DNA of 14,321 nt. It comes from Cyanobacteria bacterium HKST-UBA02. Its GTDB lineage: Bacteria > Cyanobacteriota > Vampirovibrionia > Obscuribacterales > Obscuribacteraceae. The notes beneath the pieces are model-generated. The model made no database searches. It saw only the letters and a program-made list of their open reading frames with translations, and was not told where the DNA came from. A program made the position numbers and the translations under genes. Below, in pieces: positions 6,965-13,367 of the stretch. Position 1 is the stretch's first letter; every line of letters starts with the position of its first letter. The stretch lies in the NCBI GenBank assembly GCA_020431945.1, contig JAGQHH010000401.1, positions 1 through 14,321 of the forward strand. The letters are read 5' to 3'.

Positions 6965-8341
6965 TTATCTTGATGGGAGCAGCATTCCGCAGTCAATGAA
7001 GAGAGAATCTTCAATTTCGCCGCCCTTGAAGCCGGAGGAGGTGAACAACACGAGGTGCTTCTGAGCTGTCATGAATCCCGACGTCTCGGCGCGTTGTCTC
7101 AACTGGTAGATCAATCGCCTGTCCACCGTTTTCTTGGACCATTTGCATTCTGCAATTGTGTTTGTTGCATCAAGATTCTCGGTCACAATATCTATGTCGT
7201 AGTCTCTGTGCCAGATTTTTCCCAGTCGTACAGGAACTGGTAGTCCAGCCTCTTCACCAAAAAGGAGCAGATATTGCCGGCAAATCTCCTCGAAGACAGG
7301 ACCCATGTAAGTGGATAACCTGGGAGAAATTAGCTGATCGAACAGTCGCTCTCCCTGGTTGATATCCAGTAGTGTCTGGTTGGGCTCTACGAGAGAAAAC
7401 CAGAACTTGAGAAAGTTGTCTTTCACGAAGTAGCGGCCTTTACGGCTCTTTCTCGGCTCATTGAACGGAATTTCGCGTGTGACGATATGCAGCGTCTGCA
7501 AATTGCTCACGTATGTAGAGACTGCTCGTGCGTCCAAATTGACCCGGGATGCTAGATCTTTCATGGTCGTGCAACCACTGGCGATGGCCCTTAGAATGCT
7601 GAAGTATACGGTTGGATCGCGAAGCTCTGTTTTGAAGAGAAGGTGGGCTTCTTCGGCCAGGTATCGACCCTTATGAAGCATTTTGTCTTTGATATTCTCT
7701 GCCAGCGATACCTGCGGATCGAATTGCTCGAGATAGGCGGGAATTCCTCCGAGGATACCGAAGGCCGAAAGCCTTTCCTCTTCGGACCAAGTTGGAAAGA
7801 ATCTGGATGCTGTCCGGTAATCCATGGGCTCGAGCTCCAGCTGCCCTGTGCGCCGTCCGTATAACGGTGATTTCTCGGCAAGGGTGTAATCGACCATCAT
7901 GGAAATTGAAGAGCCGCACAGGACCAGCATGAGCTGAGACTTTTTGCCAATTCTGTCCCAGAATCGCTGGATCATGGATGGAATGGATCTCTCAGCAGAT
8001 ACCCAGTACTGAAACTCATCGAGAACCAATACAAGCCTGCTGGTGCCTTCAAGGTTCGCGATGTATTCCAGATAGCTCTCAAGAGTCTTGAAGGTCAATC
8101 CCTCCAGCTCTGATCTTCCCAGCTGTTGCGATGTAAGCATTGTGAGCTGGTTGAGGTTGTCCCCAGTCGCTACCTGGGAGGCGGTAAAGTACACGGCTCT
8201 CTTGTTCCTGGTGAACTCTACCAGTAACTCCGTTTTGCCGACTCGTCGGCGTCCGTAGAGTATGAACATCTCTGCGGAGCTCGATGCATAGTGCTCATTG
8301 AGCAGGGCTAACTCGCCTTCTCGTCCTATGAACCTTTTCAT
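6965..8341 (-). CDS. Archaeal-type AAA ATPase with DUF234-like nuclease-fold C-terminus
   Basis: Starting at the ATG at 8341, the product is 458 residues. The frame extends 12 codons further to a TTG at 8377, but the extra codons lie inside the 52-bp palindrome, and MKRFIGREGEL is the usual family beginning. Motifs include Walker A GRRRVGKT (about 30-37), Walker B LVLVLDEFQYW (about 103-113), a winged-helix-like stretch SRVNLDARAVSTYVSNLQTL in the middle, and near the C-terminus YDIDIVT...IAECKW (about 381-401). The last gives the D...ExK arrangement of the PD-(D/E)XK fold found in DUF234. Related ATPases are common in archaea and scattered bacteria, often as isolated genes; their role is not established. 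AT-rich codon use compared with the genes on its right, and the lack of functional neighbours, hint at horizontal acquisition. Confidence 0.85.
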   Translation of the reverse strand: MKRFIGREGELALLNEHYASSSAEMFILYGRRRVGKTELLVEFTRNKRAVYFTASQVATGDNLNQLTMLTSQQLGRSELEGLTFKTLESYLEYIANLEGTSRLVLVLDEFQYWVSAERSIPSMIQRFWDRIGKKSQLMLVLCGSSISMMVDYTLAEKSPLYGRRTGQLELEPMDYRTASRFFPTWSEEERLSAFGILGGIPAYLEQFDPQVSLAENIKDKMLHKGRYLAEEAHLLFKTELRDPTVYFSILRAIASGCTTMKDLASRVNLDARAVSTYVSNLQTLHIVTREIPFNEPRKSRKGRYFVKDNFLKFWFSLVEPNQTLLDINQGERLFDQLISPRLSTYMGPVFEEICRQYLLLFGEEAGLPVPVRLGKIWHRDYDIDIVTENLDATNTIAECKWSKKTVDRRLIYQLRQRAETSGFMTAQKHLVLFTSSGFKGGEIEDSLFIDCGMLLPSR

Positions 8342-8347
8342 AATCAA

Positions 8348-8377
8348 ATCATACTTTGTCAAGTCGAGATTTGTCAA
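8348..8377 (-). promoter_or_regulatory. Promoter of the ATPase gene inside the palindrome (leaderless)
   Basis: On the minus strand a consensus TTGACA (8377-8372) is followed after 18 bases by TATGAT (8353-8348), which matches TATAAT at five of six positions. Transcription would begin about seven bases further on, at the A of the ATG at 8341. The mRNA would then have little or no leader, in line with the lack of a Shine-Dalgarno sequence upstream of that ATG. Confidence 0.6.
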
Positions 8378-8385
8378 AGTATGAT
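8356..8385 (+). promoter_or_regulatory. Mirror-image promoter-like element on the plus strand
   Basis: Because of the palindrome, the plus strand carries TTGTCA (8356-8361), 18 bases, then TATGAT (8380-8385). Transcription from it would run rightwards, antisense to the 3' end of the kinase-like gene. It may simply be a by-product of operator symmetry. Confidence 0.35.
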
Positions 8386-8407
8386 TTGATTAAATCGTCT
8401 TCGTTGG

Positions 8408-9835
8408 CTAGAAAACGAGCTTGAAAGGCACTCGCTCAGTGAGGCTCTGAAGATCCGATTCCGGTAGAGCCGGGCAATTCCTGACAGTTACTTCGCCGAG
8501 CTTATCGAGCTGAGCAAGGCTTTCGATCAATGCCGGATCGGCTCCGGTGCCGCTGAGATCGAGGATCTGCAGCCCGGGGATGGAAACCAGGTCTTTCATG
8601 GCTGTCGGGCTCAATTGCGGATTGTCCGCCAGATAGAGCCTCTCGACATTCTCCATGGAGCTCAGAAGGGCGAGGACCGAAGCGAGATCGCTGTCGGCTA
8701 GATTGCATCCGGAAAGATTCAGGGAAGTGACGGAACGACCTCCGATAGCCCCGAGGCGTTTTTCCAGATCGGCTGCTTGAAAGGCGGTGCCGCTGAGATC
8801 GATACTGGTGTCACCGGTGGCGGCGGGCTCTTCAATGACTATCTTCCGATCCTTTATCTGTCTGGTCTTGCTGTGTTCGGGCAGGACGAGGAAGCTCAGG
8901 GCGAGAAGGAGGATGGTGGTGATGATCGTCGGCACTATGATCGCTGCCGGTCCCGTGCCCTTATGGGGCTCGCTACCACCCGGCTGCAACTGTTTGCGGT
9001 CCTGACCATAGTTCGGATTGACCTCATGGAGGATCTCGAGAAGCTCCCGGGCGACGGAGTCCATATCGATACTCTCATCATTATTAAGGCATCGTTCGAT
9101 CAGCCTCTGGAGCCTCTGTCTGACATCGTCGGCCGGTGCCTTGATATATTCGCTTGCTAGAAAGAGAACTTCATTGATCAGGGTACCGGCTGCTCTGATG
9201 TCGCTGCGGCTGTCCGACGCCGTTTGCCCCTGGATGCCCGCCAGCCCGAAGTCGATGACTTTGGCGGCTTTCTCGCCGTCCTCGTCCACGATCATCACAT
9301 TGCTCGAATTCAGATTGCCGTGGACGATATCGTTTTCGTGGGCGTAGGCCAGGGCATCGCAAACATCGACCAGCAGAGCTACACGCACGTCGCCTTCCAG
9401 GAAAGGAGTCTCTCTGAGAAGCTCGCGCAGGGCCATGCCGTCGAGAAATTCCAGCACCATATATGGTTTGCCTGATTTCGTCTGCCCGAAATCCAGCACC
9501 GAGGCTATGCCGTCATGACGCAGGACTGATACAGCCTCGGCTTCTTTCTGGAAAGCCAGGACTTGCTTCTCGTCGAGATCCGGGATGTTGAAGGTCTTGA
9601 TGGCGACAATCTCTTCGCTGGATCTATCTCTGGCTTTATAGACCAGACTGCTGCCCCCGTGACCGAGGGCGCTGAGAATCTCATAGCGCTGGGCTATGCC
9701 GCTGGCACTGTCGCCGGTATCGATAGAAGGAGGCTCGTGACCCTGATCCTGAATTGCTCTCGTTCCTGTCCTGCGATTACGGCTGGCTGTCCATGACGAA
9801 ACGCGACAGGGTCCGCACACCAAAAGCGGTGCCAC
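8408..9835 (-). CDS. Transmembrane Ser/Thr kinase-like protein, probable pseudokinase, with LRR-like tail
   Basis: The 475-residue product has a PknB-type kinase fold at about 51-270, a membrane helix at about 297-317 and an extracytoplasmic region with leucine-rich-repeat-like units (about 367-455, such as LNLSGCNL, LYLADNPQL and LDLSGTGAD). The glycine loop LGHGGSS (57-63), the ATP-anchoring Lys80 in VAIK, Glu98, Asn179 and DFG (195-197) are kept. The catalytic loop reads HGNLN (172-176) instead of HRDLK, so the catalytic Asp and Lys are replaced by Asn. DFG is followed after only 13 residues by the helix-F motif SDI, so the activation segment and APE motif are missing. It may bind ATP but probably does not phosphorylate. 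The GTG start at 9835 lies inside the aminopeptidase gene (59-base overlap). No ATG, GTG or TTG follows in frame before the kinase domain apart from nearby codons 5-6, so translation is likely coupled. Confidence 0.83.
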   Translation of the reverse strand: MAPLLVCGPCRVSSWTASRNRRTGTRAIQDQGHEPPSIDTGDSASGIAQRYEILSALGHGGSSLVYKARDRSSEEIVAIKTFNIPDLDEKQVLAFQKEAEAVSVLRHDGIASVLDFGQTKSGKPYMVLEFLDGMALRELLRETPFLEGDVRVALLVDVCDALAYAHENDIVHGNLNSSNVMIVDEDGEKAAKVIDFGLAGIQGQTASDSRSDIRAAGTLINEVLFLASEYIKAPADDVRQRLQRLIERCLNNDESIDMDSVARELLEILHEVNPNYGQDRKQLQPGGSEPHKGTGPAAIIVPTIITTILLLALSFLVLPEHSKTRQIKDRKIVIEEPAATGDTSIDLSGTAFQAADLEKRLGAIGGRSVTSLNLSGCNLADSDLASVLALLSSMENVERLYLADNPQLSPTAMKDLVSIPGLQILDLSGTGADPALIESLAQLDKLGEVTVRNCPALPESDLQSLTERVPFKLVF

Positions 9836-11363
9836 CCTTGTTGATTTCGTCTTTGTTCTTCTCCGACCAGGCTACCCCGGCGATGTCCAGGTGTGCCCAG
9901 GGGACGGAATCGACGAATTCCTTGAGGAACATACCGGCGCAGGAGCTTCCTGCCTCGCCTCGGGAGCCGGCGTTTTTCAAGTCGGCGATATCGCTTTTCA
10001 GAGCTTGCTTGTAGTCGTCGAAGAGGGGCATCTGCCAGAATCTCTCCCCGGAAGCCTCGCCGGCTTGCATGACTCTGTCGATGAGCTTCTGATCGGTTCC
10101 CATGATACCGGCGGCGACACGACCGAGAGCGGCAACAATCGCGCCTGTCAGAGTAGCGATGTCGATGATCTCGTCGACACCCTGTTGCTGGGCATAGGTG
10201 AGGGCATCGGCGAGAATCAGACGCCCTTCGGCGTCGGTGTTGTTGACCTCGATTGTCTTGCCGTTCATGGATTTGAGCACATCGCCCGGATGCATGGCTT
10301 TTCCGGAAGGCATATTCTCGGTGGCGGCCACCACGGCAAGCACCGAGACTTTCGGCTTCAGGGCAGCGATTGCTTTCATGGCGCCGATCACCGCTGCAGC
10401 GCCGGACATATCGTATTTCATGCGCTCCATGCTGGCAGCCGGCTTGAGGGAAAGACCGCCGGAGTCGAAAGTGATGCCTTTGCCCACCAGACCGACGGTC
10501 TTTTTCGAGCGACCGGCGCTGTATTTGAGGACGATGAGCCGGGCCGGCTCGTCGGCACCCCGGGCGACACCAAGAAATGATCCCATGCCGAGCTTCTTGA
10601 TTTCGGTCTCATCGAGGATCTTGGCGGTTAAGCCGCTTTGCTTCGCCATGCTCTCCGCTTCCCGGGCAAGCCGGGTGGGAGTCATATAAGCCGGGGGCTC
10701 AGCCACCAGGCAGCGGGCGAAATTAGTCGCTTCTCCCACCGCCAGACCGCGCCGCACTGCCTCGGCGAAGTCCTTTTCGTTGAGAGTCAGTCCGGCCACT
10801 CTGACTTTGCTTTCTGCAGCTGCTTTCTTTTTGCGGGTGCTCCCGGACGCTCCGTTATTGCTTTTCTCCGAGACGGTCTTATATTTGTCGAAGTCGAAGG
10901 CGCCCATGATCATGCCTTCCACCAGGGCTTGCAGATGGCTCATCTGGCTGTCCCGGTCGCTGCCGGCCTTGCTTCTGGTTTTCTTTCCTTTGCCGGTGGC
11001 GCCGCCGCCGGTCCTGAGAACCACGGTGACAGTGGTGGCTTTCTTGAGAAGATCGAGCTTCCTGGCTATATTGGCGCCGAATTTGCGGCTGGTCTCGGTG
11101 GGCGAGCCCCCGACCGGCAGCCCGAAAACCAGGAATCGTCTGGCTGGATGAGTGCCGAAAGTGGGAAAAGAGCGCGATTCATAGCCGTTTCCCTTGAAGC
11201 CTTCTTCAGTAAGAAAGCTCTTGAGGTTGGCGGAAAGTTCTTTGTCTACTTTGCTATCCAGCTCATGGAGCACTTTCTGGGGCTCTTCGCCTTTAAAAAC
11301 TCCAAGGATAAGCACATCTGTGTCAATCGCAGCGAATGACGTTTTGCAGGTCTCGAATTTCAT
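9777..11363 (-). CDS. pepA: Leucyl aminopeptidase, M17 family
   Basis: This 528-residue protein is a cytosolic M17 aminopeptidase, a two-metal enzyme, usually hexameric, that removes N-terminal residues from peptides. The C-terminal catalytic domain carries VGKGITFDSGG and NTDAEGRL. The expected metal ligands are all present: Lys295, Asp300, Asp318, Asp377 and Glu379, with catalytic Lys307 and Arg381. The spacing equals that of E. coli PepA shifted by 25 residues. The N-terminal domain (about 1-190) is poorly conserved and carries Lys/Ser/Gly-rich inserts at about 118-140 and 167-186, which account for the extra length. The ATG lies 8 bases after the stop of the DUF4388-type gene, and its weak Shine-Dalgarno (TTAGG) overlaps that stop. 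Its own 3' end overlaps the kinase-like gene. The three genes are thus one translation-coupled unit. Export is not expected, as there is no signal peptide. Confidence 0.96.
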   Translation of the reverse strand: MKFETCKTSFAAIDTDVLILGVFKGEEPQKVLHELDSKVDKELSANLKSFLTEEGFKGNGYESRSFPTFGTHPARRFLVFGLPVGGSPTETSRKFGANIARKLDLLKKATTVTVVLRTGGGATGKGKKTRSKAGSDRDSQMSHLQALVEGMIMGAFDFDKYKTVSEKSNNGASGSTRKKKAAAESKVRVAGLTLNEKDFAEAVRRGLAVGEATNFARCLVAEPPAYMTPTRLAREAESMAKQSGLTAKILDETEIKKLGMGSFLGVARGADEPARLIVLKYSAGRSKKTVGLVGKGITFDSGGLSLKPAASMERMKYDMSGAAAVIGAMKAIAALKPKVSVLAVVAATENMPSGKAMHPGDVLKSMNGKTIEVNNTDAEGRLILADALTYAQQQGVDEIIDIATLTGAIVAALGRVAAGIMGTDQKLIDRVMQAGEASGERFWQMPLFDDYKQALKSDIADLKNAGSRGEAGSSCAGMFLKEFVDSVPWAHLDIAGVAWSEKNKDEINKGGTAFGVRTLSRFVMDSQP

Positions 11364-11371
11364 TGTTTTGC

Positions 11372-13300
11372 CTAAGGTTTGTAAGTATCGATAATCCTGG
11401 TGACAATTCTATCGATAACTTTCGGATCGGCCTGCCTCCGGCAGTAGGCAAGATAGGCCTCCATCCATCGTCTGAGCTCCAGAAGCACCGCTGATACCGG
11501 GGCTCCGGACTGCTTGACCTGACTGAGATTAACTGAGACACGCCCTTCATGATCCACCTGGAAGCGGCTGGAGGCGGCGGAGTCTCCATGGACATAGTGG
11601 AGGCTGGCCTCGAGGATGGCTTTGTTGTCGTCTTTGCCGATCACTTCTTGTATCTCGGCGGCGATCTTCTGGAAAACAGTCAGAGGACGGAAAAGGCTCG
11701 CCTTCTGTACGGTGACCAGGTTATTGCTCATCAGCACATCCACGGCTTTGAGAATCTTGTGACAGGGCCAGCGGTCGAACTGTCTGACCACCTCATCCAG
11801 GGTGGAGAGTCCGTCAACGCACTTGACCAGCTCGACGATCTGCCGCCGGTCCGTCTCGCTCACCACAGTGTCGTCGAGATAGCGCAGGGTGCCTTCCTGG
11901 GCACTTCGCCAGAGCACATCGAAGTTCCATACCCGCTCCAGGACCGTGTTGCGTCCGGCAGGCAGGCTTGTGAGAATCTGATTGAGCTGATCTTGATAGA
12001 GTGCCGAGTCCAGCATCATCTTGTCCAGGGACGACTCCAGGACACATTCCTCGTCGAGCTCCGGAGAAGTGGCTTTGTCCTTGAAGACGAAAATCCCTTC
12101 GGTCCAGGTGACGAGGAATTCCGAAACAGCATCGAAGCCTACGAGCCTGTTCATCCTGGCCATGGTGGCTTTGCCGTCGCTGAAGGAAACCACGAATGTC
12201 TTGTCGCGGTTCTCCACCGTCAGAATGCCGGTTTTCTTGGCGGTCGCCAGGGACTGCAGGAGGCCGGCGGTGTCGATGGCTCCCAGGCTGCCGATCATGC
12301 TGTCCCGCATGGAGTCGACATTGACCGAGCGCCCTTCTTTCTGGCCTCCCTTGCCCCGGTCGGCGTTATAGCCGCCGTAGAGATACTGGTCATCGAGCAA
12401 TATCTCGAGCTCTCTTGTATTCAGATAGCCCGCTCGAACCGCCAGAAGACCCAGATAAGTCTTCTGGGACTTGCCCCAGCCTTCCTCCTGCTGCAATTCC
12501 AGAAGCTCCTGGAGCTGGGATTCGTTGATGATGTCGGCGGCGACCAGATAGCGACCGAGACGGAAGCGCTTGCGGTTGTGATAGCAATTGCTGAGAAACT
12601 GGATGCGGGCGAATATAGGATAGATGAAGCGCTGGGACTCGAGCTCCTGGAGCATTCGCAGGGACTCGTCGGCGGGCAGCTGGCTGCGGGCTTCCAGACC
12701 GCGCACGATGGACTCCACCGAGGAATAGTCGTCCACCAGTTGCAGGACCCAGTTTTGCGGGGCAGGCAGAGTGAAGTCGTCTTTCACGCCTTTGCCGGCC
12801 TCAGTGAGAACCGGGATGGAATTGTAGAGTATATGGGTGGCCAGGGTGCTGCCTCCGCCCCTGAGCCGTCGCCGGTCTATCCCGGACACCGTGGCGCAGA
12901 CATAGTCGGCGAGCAGGGGATGGCGAGCGAAAATACCGAAAGGGCTGTCATAGACATTCAGAGTGAGACCGCCGGAGGTGTTGTCCTTGGTCAGGGTAAT
13001 GGCCCCGTCCGGTTTGACGAAAAGCAGGACCCCGCTTGGTCTGAGCAGTCTCTTTGCATACTGGGCGAATTTCACCAGGGCTTCCATGGGAAGCGAAAAG
13101 CCGGTCTGCATCAGGTCGATGATCAGACCGTCTATGCTCTTTCCCGAGTCCACCAGCCGATCGAGCTGAGCGAAAAGATTCTCACGATACGAATAGGTGA
13201 GAAAAGTCTGAGAAGTACCGTAATAGTCCTTCTCGCTGATATTGAATTCCTGGTCTGTCTCGAGTTTGCGCCCGGGCAGATTCGAACTCGTCTGAGTCAC
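11372..13300 (-). CDS. Large DUF4388-type signalling protein
   Basis: The 642-residue protein begins at a GTG with AGGG 8 bases upstream; no in-frame ATG occurs until Met64. The best recognised region is at about 336-445 (GSLGAIDTAGLLQSLATAKKTGILTV ... GIFVFKD), the DUF4388 pattern found in PatA-like and gliding/regulatory proteins. On each side is a short helical unit resembling the winged-helix part of such proteins: DDYSSVESIVRGL...LQELESQRFI (190-226) and DGLSTLDEVVRQF...DVLMSNNLV (496-529). Residues 249-303 (GRYLVAADIINESQLQELLELQ ... GLLAVRAGYLNTRELEILL) look like the paired helical motif at the N-terminus of GspE-type proteins. The first 100 residues (DGLIIDLMQTGFSLPMEALVKFA) have an alpha/beta look but no methyltransferase glycine motif. 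It has no membrane segment. It is followed 8 bases later by pepA. Confidence 0.72.
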   Translation of the reverse strand: MTQTSSNLPGRKLETDQEFNISEKDYYGTSQTFLTYSYRENLFAQLDRLVDSGKSIDGLIIDLMQTGFSLPMEALVKFAQYAKRLLRPSGVLLFVKPDGAITLTKDNTSGGLTLNVYDSPFGIFARHPLLADYVCATVSGIDRRRLRGGGSTLATHILYNSIPVLTEAGKGVKDDFTLPAPQNWVLQLVDDYSSVESIVRGLEARSQLPADESLRMLQELESQRFIYPIFARIQFLSNCYHNRKRFRLGRYLVAADIINESQLQELLELQQEEGWGKSQKTYLGLLAVRAGYLNTRELEILLDDQYLYGGYNADRGKGGQKEGRSVNVDSMRDSMIGSLGAIDTAGLLQSLATAKKTGILTVENRDKTFVVSFSDGKATMARMNRLVGFDAVSEFLVTWTEGIFVFKDKATSPELDEECVLESSLDKMMLDSALYQDQLNQILTSLPAGRNTVLERVWNFDVLWRSAQEGTLRYLDDTVVSETDRRQIVELVKCVDGLSTLDEVVRQFDRWPCHKILKAVDVLMSNNLVTVQKASLFRPLTVFQKIAAEIQEVIGKDDNKAILEASLHYVHGDSAASSRFQVDHEGRVSVNLSQVKQSGAPVSAVLLELRRWMEAYLAYCRRQADPKVIDRIVTRIIDTYKP

Positions 13301-13367
13301 TTCCTGGACCCTTGAAAAAATAGACTCTACGGGGATTCTATAGAGACAATATGCCCATTTTAACGCT
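13301..13367 (-). promoter_or_regulatory. Short spacer with weak hairpin plus T-run and possible -10
   Basis: On the minus strand CTCTA and TAGAG (13341-13345 with 13325-13329) can form a weak 5-6-bp stem, followed shortly by six T (13315-13320). This could terminate the upstream gene. TATAGAAT in the same stretch could instead be a -10 for the DUF4388-type operon. Neither reading is strong. Confidence 0.27.

Larger units (their letters stand above)
8341..8392. repeat. 52-bp nearly perfect palindrome before the ATPase gene
   Basis: Bases 8341-8358 (TAATCAAATCATACTTTG) are the exact reverse complement of 8375-8392. Pairing continues inward with only two further mismatched pairs and a mismatched centre, so 23 of 26 base pairs match. 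The symmetry stops abruptly at both ends. The element fills the space between the kinase-like gene (stop at 8408) and the ATPase ATG. It could be an operator, a transcript hairpin, or a tiny mobile-element-like palindrome with TA at each end; no longer target duplication is visible. Confidence 0.9.

Noticed and set aside
8342..8377. N-terminal extension of the ATPase from a TTG start
   Set aside because: The 12 extra codons fall inside the palindrome and the promoter boxes, and the ATG at 8341 gives the usual MKRFIGRE beginning. The ATG start was therefore preferred.
8341..8392. CRISPR repeat or insertion-sequence end
   Set aside because: Only one palindrome is present, with no spacer array and no transposase nearby. 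No matching copy was seen at the other end of the ATPase gene.
8408..9835. Active Ser/Thr kinase
   Set aside because: The catalytic Asp and Lys of HRDLK are both Asn, and the activation segment with APE is missing, so activity cannot be assumed.
10638..11339. Plus-strand open frame of 233 codons
   Set aside because: It is antisense to the N-terminal half of the aminopeptidase and has no recognisable features.
11549..13315. Long plus-strand open frame of 588 codons
   Set aside because: It lies antisense to the DUF4388-type gene, which has recognisable domains. The plus-strand translation shows no domain or motif and reflects the codon bias of the GC-rich minus-strand gene.
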